From assembly GCA_030652115.1 (NCBI GenBank), contig JAUSBK010000013.1, positions 124,001-188,000 on the forward strand: a DNA stretch of 64,000 bases. Direction: 5' to 3'. The stretch is from Coriobacteriia bacterium (lineage in GTDB: Bacteria; Actinomycetota; Coriobacteriia; Anaerosomatales; Anaerosomataceae). A model generated the notes under the pieces. It had not been told where the DNA came from, searched no databases, and worked only from the letters and a program-made list of their open reading frames with translations. The position numbers were made by a program, and so were the translations under genes. The stretch's first letter is position 1; the number at the start of each line of letters is the position of its first letter. Of this stretch, positions 49,428 to 58,059 are shown one piece after another.

Positions 49428-52099
49428 TGCTGCTCACCACCCTCGCCGCGCCGGCGGCGCCAGAGCGCCCATGCCGCGCCGCCGATGGTGAGGCCGAAGA
49501 GCGGCCAGCCGAGGGTGGGGATCGAGTAGAACTCGGTGGTCTTCCGGTCGATCTCGATGCCGTCCTGGGTGCGCCAGACCGCCGTCACGCGGTACGTCCC
49601 CTGGTTGGGGAAGAGCGAGTTGCTGACCGTCCACGGTGCGGCCTCGGTCCAGGTGCCGCCGCCTGCCACGTCGATGTCGTAGGTGGTGTGCGTGGGGTCG
49701 ATCGGGTCCAGGCCGTCCCAGGTTACCGGCCCCCCGCTCGGGCCGATGTAGACGTCGCCCGCCCCAAACGCGCCGTTACCGTTGGAGTCCCACCAGATGA
49801 GGTAGGTCATGAGCGAGTCGGTGATCGCCGAGGTATTGTGGTTGACCGCCGATGAGGTGATTTCGACCTCGTCGCCCACGCTCGGCGCGTCGGTGGCCGA
49901 GAGCGCGGTGATCTCGGCGTCGAACGTGACCGTGAAGTACACGGTCTCGAGCAGCGTGCCCCCCGAGGTGTAGACCGCAACCGACCAGTCGTCATCGGGC
50001 AGCTGACCCTCGAGGGAGGTGTACTCGTCGAACGCGGCGCCCTGGGTGTCGACCTTGCGGGTCGAGCTCGTACGTACGAGGTTCCCTGCACCGTCGCGCC
50101 ACTCGAAGTACACGTTGCTTCCGGGGTCTAGTCCGGTCGCCTTGGCGTAGATGGTCCCGCCGAGGACGAACGTGTCCTCCTGGTTGACGAAGCCGCCATC
50201 GGCGAAGGTCGAGAGGCCGCGCACGGTCGTACGGTCGGTGGCCGAGTCGGTGTAGGTGGTGCCGCCCGTGGTGGTCGTGGCAGTGACGATCGTGTCATCC
50301 ACGGTGTTGATCGGGGTGCCTGCCGGTACCTGGAGGCGGACGATGATGTCCTCGGTGTCTCCGTAGGGGCCGACCGTGACCTGCGTGATGGGCGTGACGC
50401 CGTCTGCGGCGAAGAAGGAGGCCGGCCACCCCTGCGATGAGACATAGCTGAGGGTCACGTCGCGCTCGATCGGCCAGCTGTTCGTGATGGTGTGGGTGTA
50501 CTGCACGAACGTGTTGGCGCCGGCGAACCCCGAGTTTTCCGGAGTGATGGAGAGTCCGTCCGCCACGGTGGTGGTGCCGGTCGCGCTGCTCGTGGCCGCG
50601 GGATTCCCCTGCATCGTGGCGCGCAGTCGCGTGATGTCCTGGTCGCCGGTGCTCGCGCTCAGAGGTACGGTCACCTGCACCTTCACGATGGCAGACTCGC
50701 CCGCATTCAGCGCGACGGTGCTGATCGGGTTGCCGAGCGCATCCGTCATCGTGCTCGGCCAGCCCAGTGTGGAGGTGCGGGAGAGATCGAATACGCCGTA
50801 CACCCCGGTGTTGTTCTGCACGGTGAACGTGTATTCGATCGTCTGCCCCGGTGCCATCGTGCCGACCTGGTCAGGGGAGACCGTCACGAGCCCGACGCGC
50901 GTGGCGTCGGTAGCCGAGTCGCTCACGCCCGGGTCGGACTGCGCTGTCGCGGACAGCGTGGTGACGTCCTGGGTGCCGTTGATCGCCCCTCCGGGGATGG
51001 TCACGTTCACCAGCACGGTCGTGCTCGCATCCCGGGCAAGCGTGACGCTCGAGACCGGGGTGCCGCCCGCATCGGTTATCGTGACGCTCCAGCCGAGCGA
51101 CGAGAGTGCCGCAAGGTCGAACGTCTCGGTGACGTTGCCGTTGTTGGTGATGGTGTGCGTGTAGGTCACGGTGGAGCCTGCCGTGCCGCCGCCGCTGTTA
51201 TCGGGAGACACAGTGACGCCGCGATTGAGGATGTACATGATCGGCTCGACGTTGTCCTCGACCTGGCCGCGATCCTCCTCGAGATACCGGCCGCCACCGA
51301 TGCTCTTGTACGTGACGCTCGGCTTGTTCCTCACGCCCCACGATGAACCGTTGCCGGCGGCAAAGTGGACCGCGAACGGGTGCCCGGGCTCCACCCCCAG
51401 GTCGCTCCACGCCACGCGCGCCTCACACTCGATGCCATCGCCGTTGGGCGAGAGGTACCCGTCCATGGTCTTGAGCGGCACGTCGTAGCCGTGCACCTTG
51501 CCCGCGTAACCGTCAGGGGTCTCGCCGTCGCCTGTAGGCACGCCGATTCGGTGCGTGTCGCGCATCGGGTCGCCCTCGGGATGGTAGAGAACGCCCTGAT
51601 TGTTGTGCGCCTGGTGGTAGTGGAGGATCTCCGCACCACCGTTGGCGTATGACGCATAGGGGCCACCGGTCGAGACCGTCCAGACGACGACCTTGTCACC
51701 GTCCTGCAGGAGGCCGTCGCCCTCGTAGTCCAGATACGCGCCGAAGGTGATCGCCTTCGTGCCGCCCGCTGTGCGTCGCCATGAGAAGTAGAGATACTCC
51801 TCGTCGTAGGTGGTACCCACGAGGTAGACGTCGCGGTCCGGCTGCCCCGGCCAGTCGGGGTCGTCGGGCAGCTGGGTATCGGCGACCACGTTGTCCGGGT
51901 CGGCGCGCACCCCGATCCAGTCGCTGAAGTCCCCGTCGATCGCGATGGTTGTGGTGGTGAATGCGGCGCCGGGCGAGGGCAGCACCAGGAGGTTCGCGAG
52001 GAGCGTCACCACCATGAGGGTGCGCGCAACCACGCCACGCCGGCCGTGGTCAGCCGACACGGCACGCCGGACATGCCGTCGTGTACCGTGCTGTCGCAT
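49418..52099 (-). CDS. Large surface protein with an exosortase-type C-terminal sorting tail
   Basis: The ATG at 52099 is preceded by GGGAG, giving 893 residues. A long basic signal peptide (RRGVVARTLMVVTLLANLLVLPSPGAA) opens it. A DOMON/CBM9-like domain follows (IAIDGDFSDWIGVRADPDN...EYLYFSWRR, to about residue 270), then three related Ig-like/NEW3 repeats with VSPDxxGxxxPGxTxxYTxTxxNxGxxxxxFDL and TSxLGWP. The end is YSIPTLGWPLFGLTIGGAAWALWRRRRGEGGEQQWM: a short motif, a hydrophobic helix and an Arg cluster, the layout of PEP-CTERM-like sorting tails. It is rich in Thr, Ser and Asn, suitable for glycosylation. It is the first gene of the operon and the probable exosortase substrate. Confidence 0.85.
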   Translation of the reverse strand: MRQHGTRRHVRRAVSADHGRRGVVARTLMVVTLLANLLVLPSPGAAFTTTTIAIDGDFSDWIGVRADPDNVVADTQLPDDPDWPGQPDRDVYLVGTTYDEEYLYFSWRRTAGGTKAITFGAYLDYEGDGLLQDGDKVVVWTVSTGGPYASYANGGAEILHYHQAHNNQGVLYHPEGDPMRDTHRIGVPTGDGETPDGYAGKVHGYDVPLKTMDGYLSPNGDGIECEARVAWSDLGVEPGHPFAVHFAAGNGSSWGVRNKPSVTYKSIGGGRYLEEDRGQVEDNVEPIMYILNRGVTVSPDNSGGGTAGSTVTYTHTITNNGNVTETFDLAALSSLGWSVTITDAGGTPVSSVTLARDASTTVLVNVTIPGGAINGTQDVTTLSATAQSDPGVSDSATDATRVGLVTVSPDQVGTMAPGQTIEYTFTVQNNTGVYGVFDLSRTSTLGWPSTMTDALGNPISTVALNAGESAIVKVQVTVPLSASTGDQDITRLRATMQGNPAATSSATGTTTVADGLSITPENSGFAGANTFVQYTHTITNSWPIERDVTLSYVSSQGWPASFFAADGVTPITQVTVGPYGDTEDIIVRLQVPAGTPINTVDDTIVTATTTTGGTTYTDSATDRTTVRGLSTFADGGFVNQEDTFVLGGTIYAKATGLDPGSNVYFEWRDGAGNLVRTSSTRKVDTQGAAFDEYTSLEGQLPDDDWSVAVYTSGGTLLETVYFTVTFDAEITALSATDAPSVGDEVEITSSAVNHNTSAITDSLMTYLIWWDSNGNGAFGAGDVYIGPSGGPVTWDGLDPIDPTHTTYDIDVAGGGTWTEAAPWTVSNSLFPNQGTYRVTAVWRTQDGIEIDRKTTEFYSIPTLGWPLFGLTIGGAAWALWRRRRGEGGEQQWM

Positions 52100-52194
52100 T
52101 CCCCGCTCCCGTGCGCCTGGAGTCGATGGCGGCCCCGCGGCCACATCCGCCCCGCCTGACTCAGGGGCTTCCCACTCCAATTGCCTTTGAGTGA

Positions 52195-52211
52195 ATGTTC
52201 GATGCGAACAT
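52195..52211. promoter_or_regulatory. Inverted repeat upstream of the surface-protein operon
   Basis: ATGTTCG (52195-52201) and CGAACAT (52205-52211) are perfect arms around ATG, 96 bases before the start at 52099. The orientation is opposite to a LexA box. It may be an operator. The rest of the 222-base gap to the sensor gene holds no other clear signal. Confidence 0.45.
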
Positions 52212-52321
52212 CAGGCCACTCAACGCGCTCAGCAGGTCGAAATGGTGAACGATGCTGTCTGGAGTGCGAAAGCTGCGTTAAGGCTACCTGATACCGCCTG
52301 GGTATACCATGGCGGCGGCGG

Positions 52322-53458
52322 TCACAGCCGTTTGCGCGAGCGAGAGACAAACTCCTCGACGGCGTTCATCTCCTGCACCCAGGAGGCCACCGATGAGGTC
52401 GCTTCCTCGAGCCGAATCCTCGTGCGCTCGACGTCGGTGACATCCCGGAGCACGGTTGCGGTGCCGACCATGCCGCCGCTGGCGTCGCGCAGCGGCCAGG
52501 CGCGCGCGTCGATACGGCGTCCGGCCGGGGTCTCGAGCATCGCAGTAACCTCGCCCCGCGTTCCTGCCCCGCCGGCTCCGAGCAACCCGAGGCCCGACCA
52601 CCCCGTGAGCGCTTCTTCGAGGCGGAGTCCCTGCAGATCCTGTGGGTTGGCTGCGCCGAGCAGGTCCCGTGCGGCGTGATTCGCGTCGGCGATCCGCCCG
52701 GACAGATCGAAGACGAGATGGGCGTCGGGCGTGCTGTCGAACATCTCGGCGCGGCCGACCGGGACCGCCGCGAGGAACTGAAGCCGCTCGATGGCGAACG
52801 CAACGACTCCCATCGCCACGCCCGTGGACATCGCCGGATACAGGCCCGGTGGCCACTCGGACAGGGACATGAAGACGCTGTACGTTGCGATCTGCGCCAC
52901 GAGTGCGATGACGAGCGCGATGCTCTGCGTGCGGTAGAGCCCCCGGCTGCGATAGGCCGCGATGACGAACAGCAGCGTTGCCGGTGCGAACGCCGCCACC
53001 CCCAGAATGATCGTGGCGGTGTAAAGCGGCCCACGCGTGAGGATGAGGATGTCTGTCTGAGGATCAAGGGCTATGGAGGTCCAGAACCACCCGTGGAGAG
53101 GGTTCGTGGCAGCCGCGACCATCAGCAGCGCCGGCACGACGAGCAGCACGGCAGTGAGTGCTCGCGACGCGCGAAAGCCACGGATGCAGTACTCCAGCGC
53201 GAACAGGAACCAGAGTGCACCCTGGTAGACGCCGATCGCGCTCACATATGCCCAGATAGTGCGTGCCTCGACCGAGAGGGGCATGTGGGTCAGCGCATTG
53301 GCGAACATCCACACCGCGCTCATGCCGGCGAGCAGCACGAGCCATCGGCTGCCGGGCGCGCGGATGTGCCGCCGGGCGAGCACCATGCCGTAGACCGCGA
53401 CGAGGCCGGAGGCGATGTAGACATAGCGTGCGAGCGCCGCAGGCGAGTACTCGATCAC
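52322..53458 (-). CDS. 7TM sensor with PAS domain, lacking a kinase core
   Basis: The protein has 378 residues. Seven helices cover about residues 5-230, matching the histidine-kinase N-terminal 7TM domain (LARYVYIASGLVAVYGMVLARRHIRAPGSRWLVLLAGMSAVWMFANALTH). A PAS domain spans about 240-350 (EMFDSTPDAHLVFDLSGRIADANHAARDLLGA...GGMVGTATVLRDVTDVERTRIRLEEA). It ends where a kinase domain would begin. Its start overlaps the stop of the kinase gene (ATGA at 53458-53455), so the two should act as one split receptor. Confidence 0.85.
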   Translation of the reverse strand: MIEYSPAALARYVYIASGLVAVYGMVLARRHIRAPGSRWLVLLAGMSAVWMFANALTHMPLSVEARTIWAYVSAIGVYQGALWFLFALEYCIRGFRASRALTAVLLVVPALLMVAAATNPLHGWFWTSIALDPQTDILILTRGPLYTATIILGVAAFAPATLLFVIAAYRSRGLYRTQSIALVIALVAQIATYSVFMSLSEWPPGLYPAMSTGVAMGVVAFAIERLQFLAAVPVGRAEMFDSTPDAHLVFDLSGRIADANHAARDLLGAANPQDLQGLRLEEALTGWSGLGLLGAGGAGTRGEVTAMLETPAGRRIDARAWPLRDASGGMVGTATVLRDVTDVERTRIRLEEATSSVASWVQEMNAVEEFVSRSRKRL

Positions 53459-54318
53459 AGGCGCTTCTCACACTCGTCCGCGGCGAGGGGAAGTCGGATG
53501 ACGAAGCGGCTGCCCGTGCCGGCCGTGCTGGTGAGCGAGAGACTCCCGCCCGCGCGCTGAAGCAGATACTGCGTCACGGCGAGCCCCACGCCTGAGCCAC
53601 TGACGTCGTCCGCGTTGCTGCCGCGAACGAACTCGGTGCCGATTGTCTCGATCTCGTCTTCCGGGATGCCGATGCCAGTGTCCTCGACCGCGATCTCCAC
53701 GCTCTCGTCATCGCGTGCACACGTCACCCGGATACTGCCGTCGAACGTGAACTTGACCGCGTTGTGGAGCACGTTGCCGAGGACGCGCTCGATCGCGCCC
53801 TGCGCGGCGCACACGGGCAGCGGGCCCTCGTCGGCGAACTCGAGGGTGAGGTCCAGCCCCTTCGCACTCGCCGCCGAGCGGTGAGCGTCCACGGTACGGA
53901 TCAGCGCCTCCCGGACGTCGATCGCCGCATGCTCGAACGCCGCGGCGTTCTCGCCGGCATCTCCCACAGCGTAGAGCGCCTGCGCGATCGCCGTCAGGTT
54001 GCGTGCCGATTCGGCGATGAGGCGACACGTCTCCGCCTGATCGGGCTCCATCGGGCCGAACTCGCCAGCGGCGAGCGCCTCGCTCGAACGAAGGATGGAG
54101 GCGAGCGGCGACTTGAAGTCGTGACCGATGCCGCGGATGAGACGACTCTGCTGTTCGTAGGCGAGCTTCACTTGCTCGAGAAGCGCTTCGATCTCCTCGG
54201 GGACCTGCGCCCCGGTCTCATCGTGCGGTTCGGGCGCGGGCGCCTGACGCTCCCCGGCGAGATCCGCCGCGGGCACGTCGTGCCGGACTCGTAGGCGTGC
54301 AAGCAGCTTTGTCAGCAT
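53455..54318 (-). CDS. Histidine kinase core (soluble, HisKA + HATPase)
   Basis: The protein has 287 residues and no membrane helix. The H-box is SRLIRGIGHDFKSPLASILRSSEAL with H66. The N box is RVLGNVLHNAVKFTFD, G1 is EDTGIGIPEDEIE, and G2 is SGSGVGLAVTQYLLQRAGG. It lies upstream of and translationally coupled to the 7TM-PAS protein, and divergent from the LytTR regulator. It should phosphorylate D57 of that regulator. Confidence 0.9.
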   Translation of the reverse strand: MLTKLLARLRVRHDVPAADLAGERQAPAPEPHDETGAQVPEEIEALLEQVKLAYEQQSRLIRGIGHDFKSPLASILRSSEALAAGEFGPMEPDQAETCRLIAESARNLTAIAQALYAVGDAGENAAAFEHAAIDVREALIRTVDAHRSAASAKGLDLTLEFADEGPLPVCAAQGAIERVLGNVLHNAVKFTFDGSIRVTCARDDESVEIAVEDTGIGIPEDEIETIGTEFVRGSNADDVSGSGVGLAVTQYLLQRAGGSLSLTSTAGTGSRFVIRLPLAADECEKRL

Positions 54319-54426
54319 CGTGACCCTCCGCCGCGATTGTGACGGCGCTGCCCGGGTGTGTCCACGTCAGGTCGAGTCCGTACTAGTATGGAGCCGCACC
54401 TGCATGCAACGCGTCGGGGAGAACGC

Positions 54427-55152
54427 ATGAGCGAGCGTCAGCCGCGAACCATACTCGTCATCGACGATGACCCGGTCTTCCGCCAGTGGGCCATGGCCGT
54501 TCTGCGCAACGCCGGGTACCGGGTGCTCACGCTCGCGGCGCTCGCCGATGACGAGCTGCCCCCCGAGCTGTACGAAGCCGACGCCATCCTGCTCGATCTC
54601 GCGCTTCCCGGCCGGGACGGCTTCGAGGTGCTCGATATGCTTCGGGCAGACTCGGCCGCTCGCACCACGCCGGTGCTCATGCTCACCGCGCACGACCCCG
54701 TGGCATACCGGCTGAAGGGGCTCGCCCTTGGTGCCGACGACTACATGGTCAAGCCGCCCAACAAGCAGGAGTTGCTGCTGCGCATCCAGGCTCTGCTCCG
54801 GCGTGCGGGCGCGAGCGAGGCTTTGCGGCTGGCCGTGGACGCCGCTGACCGCAGCCGCGTGCTGCTCGATCTGCGGGATGTCGTATACGTGCAGGCGGCG
54901 AACAACTTCTGCTACGTGTATGTGGCCGAACGCCGCTACATCCTCTCGGAGAGCCTGACGACCGCTGCCGAGCGCCTGCGCCCGCAGCTGCTGCGCACGC
55001 ACCGGTCGTACCTCGTGAACCCCGCGCGCGTGCTTGGCGTGCGCAAACCTACGCGTTCGACGCTCGCGCTCGAGATGGACACCTCGGGCCGCGACCTGGT
55101 GCCGGTGGGCGCGCAGTACCGCGACGGCGTCCGGAGCGCGCTCGGCATGTGA
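54427..55152 (+). CDS. LytTR-family response regulator
   Basis: The ATG at 54427 follows GGGGAGAACGC, giving 241 residues. The receiver domain is residues 8-122: VIDDDP, phosphoacceptor D57 in AILLDLALPGRDGFEVL, T87 and K109. The LytTR DNA-binding domain is about 137-237: SRVLLDLRDVVYVQAANNFCYVYVAERRYILSESLTTAAERLRPQLLRTHRSYLVN. LytTR proteins bind direct repeats with about 21-base period. No such repeats were seen next to this gene, but four lie at 35375-35445. Confidence 0.92.
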   Translation: MSERQPRTILVIDDDPVFRQWAMAVLRNAGYRVLTLAALADDELPPELYEADAILLDLALPGRDGFEVLDMLRADSAARTTPVLMLTAHDPVAYRLKGLALGADDYMVKPPNKQELLLRIQALLRRAGASEALRLAVDAADRSRVLLDLRDVVYVQAANNFCYVYVAERRYILSESLTTAAERLRPQLLRTHRSYLVNPARVLGVRKPTRSTLALEMDTSGRDLVPVGAQYRDGVRSALGM

Positions 55153-55173
55153 CCCGGCGGCAGGACGTCCACG

Positions 55174-56343
55174 CTACAGCGGCAGGTCCCAGATCCGCCA
55201 CGTCTTGGAGCGATGGCCGCCCATCGACTCGGCCGCCCGGATGATCAGGTCGTTCACCTCGAGCAGCAACGAGACGTCGCACTGCTTGTAGCCCTTCGGC
55301 CGCGCGTACTCGAGCACCTCGCTGTACAGCAGCGCGTCGGCGCCGTGACGCCGGTAGCCGGGCACGATGCCGAAGAAGATGAGCCGCACGCGGTCGAGCT
55401 TGCGGCGGGTCGCGAACATCCTGGCAAGGCGCGTGTAGTCCGAGTCGCCGTACCACTTCCAGCGTGGCTGCAGCGCCTGGTTCGGATCGGGAAACGCGCC
55501 GAGGACGGCGATGGGCTTGCCGTCGAGGAACGCGAAGCGCACGAGTCCCGGATCGATGATCGGCTTGAGCGCCTCAACGAGTGCGTCGACCTCGTACTGC
55601 TGGATGGGGAGGAAGCCCCAGTTCTGAGCCCACGCCTGGTTGTAGATGTCGATCACCATGGCGAGTTCCTCTTCGAACCTCGACATGTCGAGCGCGCGGG
55701 TCTCGATCGCACTGCGGTTACGCACGGCAGCGGCCAGGGTTTCGATACGGTCGGGAAGCGGCGCGGTCACGTCGATCAGGTACGCGTGGTAGTCCATCAC
55801 CTTGCCGAAGCCGTACCGCTCGATGAACTCGCTGTAATACTTGGGGTTCCACGTATGCTCCACGAACACGTCCTGGTCGAAGCCGTCGATCAGGCACGCC
55901 TGGCGCTCGTGGGTCACGTTGCCGTACTCGCCCGGCCCGCGCAGCACCTCGGCCCCATGCTCTTTCGCCCACGCGCGTGCCGCGTTGAGCAGCGCTTCGG
56001 CGACCGCATACTCCTCGAAGCACTCAAAGAAGCCGAAGAACGCGATCTTGCTGTTGTAGTACTCGTTGAAGCGGTGGTTGACGGACACCGAAACGCGCCC
56101 CACAACGCCGCTGTCCTGGTACGCCAGGAAGTGCGTGGTGTCGGCGGTCTTGTGGTACGGGTGCTCGGGCGTGAGAAGCCCCTTCATGCCGAGCAGACGA
56201 TTGCCGAGCAGGTCGGCGTCGAGCTGTGGCACCCAGTAGGGATTCAGATGGTAGAGGTTCCAGTGGAACCCCACGAAGTCCTTGATCCGCGGGTCGCCGA
56301 GTGGAATCTCCTCCACGCGCACGCTGGCGGTCTGCTCGGTCAC
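55174..56343 (-). CDS. GNAT-superfamily acyltransferase (YghO-like)
   Basis: The GTG at 56343 is preceded by GGAGGAG, giving 389 residues. FHWNLYHLNPYWVPQLDADLLGNRLLG, VGRVSVSVNHRFNEYYNSKIAFFGFFECFEEYAVAEALLNAARAWAKEHGAEVLRGPGEYGNVTHERQACLIDGFD and NPKYYSEFIERYGFGKVMDYHAYLID form the double-GNAT layout of YghO-type proteins. Relatives act as N-acyltransferases, and bacterial ceramide synthase has a GNAT fold. Together with the oxoamine synthase 4 kb away this hints at a sphingoid or amino-lipid pathway. Confidence 0.7.
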   Translation of the reverse strand: MTEQTASVRVEEIPLGDPRIKDFVGFHWNLYHLNPYWVPQLDADLLGNRLLGMKGLLTPEHPYHKTADTTHFLAYQDSGVVGRVSVSVNHRFNEYYNSKIAFFGFFECFEEYAVAEALLNAARAWAKEHGAEVLRGPGEYGNVTHERQACLIDGFDQDVFVEHTWNPKYYSEFIERYGFGKVMDYHAYLIDVTAPLPDRIETLAAAVRNRSAIETRALDMSRFEEELAMVIDIYNQAWAQNWGFLPIQQYEVDALVEALKPIIDPGLVRFAFLDGKPIAVLGAFPDPNQALQPRWKWYGDSDYTRLARMFATRRKLDRVRLIFFGIVPGYRRHGADALLYSEVLEYARPKGYKQCDVSLLLEVNDLIIRAAESMGGHRSKTWRIWDLPL

Positions 56344-56434
56344 AGGCGTCTCCTCCGCTGCCGGTTGCAGCCGAGAGTAGCACTGCGGGTGGTGCTGGTA
56401 CACTTGTCAGACGCCGGAAAAGGGGCTCGCCACG

Positions 56435-57331
56435 ATGCTCGATTCGCTCTCAAAGACACGCGCGGGGATGCGCCTGGCGCTCGGTGCGGCGCGCGCGCTG
56501 CCGAGGCGTGCCGCCGAAGCGGCAGTACCGCTGGTCGCCTCCCGGATGATGGCCGATCCCGATTCGGAGCTCTCGCGCGCCGCCCGATCGAACCAGTACG
56601 TGGTGTCCGGCAAGACGCTCAGCGGGGCTGCGCTCGATGAGGCCGCACGCGAGAACGTCCGCAATATGGGGCGTTTCCTCTACGACCTCTATCACGTGCT
56701 CGGCCGCGAGGCTGCCGAGGAGGCCATCGTCATCCACGACGAGGTGTTCGAGGAGTTCGTGGAGCGCGAGCGCACGGACGGACCGTTCGTGTATGTGGGA
56801 GTGCACCTGGGCAACTTCGATCTCATCGGCCGCGCGCTCGGCCGGGCCGGGTGGCGCATGCAAGTGCTGTCGGTGCCCGATCCCAACGGCGGCTACGAGT
56901 GGCAGAACGACGTGCGCGCTGAAATGGGGTTCGAGGTCACGCCCGTCTCACTCGAGTCGCTCAAGGCTGCCGCACGCCGGCTGGAGGCCGGGGGTTCGGT
57001 GCTCACCGGTCTCGATCGGCCCTTGCTCGAACCCGACAAGGCGCAGCCGCGCTTCTTCGGCCACCCTTCGCCGCTGCCGCTGCTGCACGTTCGGCTCGCC
57101 ATGCGTGCCGGCGTGCCGGTGATCCCGTTCACCGCACCGCGCATGCCCGACGGACGATACCGACTGCTTGCGGCCGATCCGATCCCGCTGGAGACCGGGC
57201 GTGCCACCCCGGAGGTCCTGCTCACTAACGCCGAGCGCTGCCTGGCGCCTGCGGAGCGCTGGATCGCCGAGTACCCGCGGCAGTGGGCGATGCCGCATGT
57301 GGTGTGGCCGGACATCGAAGTTCCTGACTGA
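56435..57331 (+). CDS. LpxL/HtrB-like lysophospholipid or glycolipid acyltransferase
   Basis: The protein has 298 residues. The catalytic motif YVGVHLGNFDLIGRALG (H-x4-D) lies near residue 124. The family layout follows: VSLESLKAAARRLEAGGSVLTGLDRPL and AGVPVIPFTAPRMPDGRYRLLAADPI. In Actinobacteria the counterpart PatA acylates phosphatidylinositol mannosides and lies next to PI synthase. Here too a CDP-alcohol phosphotransferase follows at once (13 bases). Confidence 0.88.
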   Translation: MLDSLSKTRAGMRLALGAARALPRRAAEAAVPLVASRMMADPDSELSRAARSNQYVVSGKTLSGAALDEAARENVRNMGRFLYDLYHVLGREAAEEAIVIHDEVFEEFVERERTDGPFVYVGVHLGNFDLIGRALGRAGWRMQVLSVPDPNGGYEWQNDVRAEMGFEVTPVSLESLKAAARRLEAGGSVLTGLDRPLLEPDKAQPRFFGHPSPLPLLHVRLAMRAGVPVIPFTAPRMPDGRYRLLAADPIPLETGRATPEVLLTNAERCLAPAERWIAEYPRQWAMPHVVWPDIEVPD

Positions 57332-57344
57332 CGAGGAGACCTGC

Positions 57345-58022
57345 ATGGCCGACATGAGCGACATCAAGCAGCACACGCGCGTGAACAAGATGCTCCTCGG
57401 ACCGCTCGAGCGGCCCGCGCTGCAGTGGATGGCCGCGCACTCACCCGCGTGGGTGACGCCCGACGTCCTCACGGGACTTGGCGTTGTGGGCTCGCTCATG
57501 TGCTTCGCCGGCTACTGGCTCTCGGGCCAGAACGTGCTGTGGCTGCTGCTCGCCTGCGTCGGCCTCTTCGTGAACTGGGTGGGGGACAGCCTCGACGGCA
57601 CCCTCGCGCGCTACCGCAGGATCGAGCGGCCCAAGTTCGGCTTCTACATCGATCACACGGTGGACGCCATCACCGAGTTCCTCACCATCATCGGCATCGG
57701 CATGTCGCCATTCCTGCGTCTCGACATCGCGGCGTTCGCCATGATCGGCTACCTGCTCATGAGCGTGCACGTCTACGTCCGCACCGCCGTGGATGGCGTC
57801 TTCAAGATCAGCTTCGGCACGGTCGGCCCCACCGAGATGCGCGCGATCATCGTCATCGTGAACATCGCCATCATGCTCGCCGAAGGCTGGTTCCTCACGC
57901 CGATCGCCGGCAGCCTGCTGCCCTTTGACGTGATCGGCATCGTGCTCGCCGTCGCGCTCTCGGGCGTCTTCCTCGTCACGTCCATGCAGCACGCGGTGCG
58001 GCTCGCCCGGGAGGGTAAGTGA
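57345..58022 (+). CDS. CDP-alcohol phosphatidyltransferase
   Basis: The ATG at 57345 is preceded by GAGGAGA, giving 225 residues and about six helices. DSLDGTLARYRRIERPKFGFYIDHTVD is the complete D-x2-DG-x2-A-R-x8-G-x3-D-x3-D active site. It joins a polar alcohol (inositol, glycerol phosphate or other) to CDP-diacylglycerol. Coupling to an LpxL-like acyltransferase suggests a PI- or PIM-like product. Confidence 0.92.
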   Translation: MADMSDIKQHTRVNKMLLGPLERPALQWMAAHSPAWVTPDVLTGLGVVGSLMCFAGYWLSGQNVLWLLLACVGLFVNWVGDSLDGTLARYRRIERPKFGFYIDHTVDAITEFLTIIGIGMSPFLRLDIAAFAMIGYLLMSVHVYVRTAVDGVFKISFGTVGPTEMRAIIVIVNIAIMLAEGWFLTPIAGSLLPFDVIGIVLAVALSGVFLVTSMQHAVRLAREGK

Positions 58023-58059
58023 GCCTGGTGGCCTTCCAACGACTGCGGGGTGAGCAGCG

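Noticed and set aside
52195-52211. LexA box before the surface-protein operon
   Set aside because: The arms are in the reverse order (GTTCG...CGAAC) with a 3-base centre. A LexA site needs CGAAC-N4-GTTCG.
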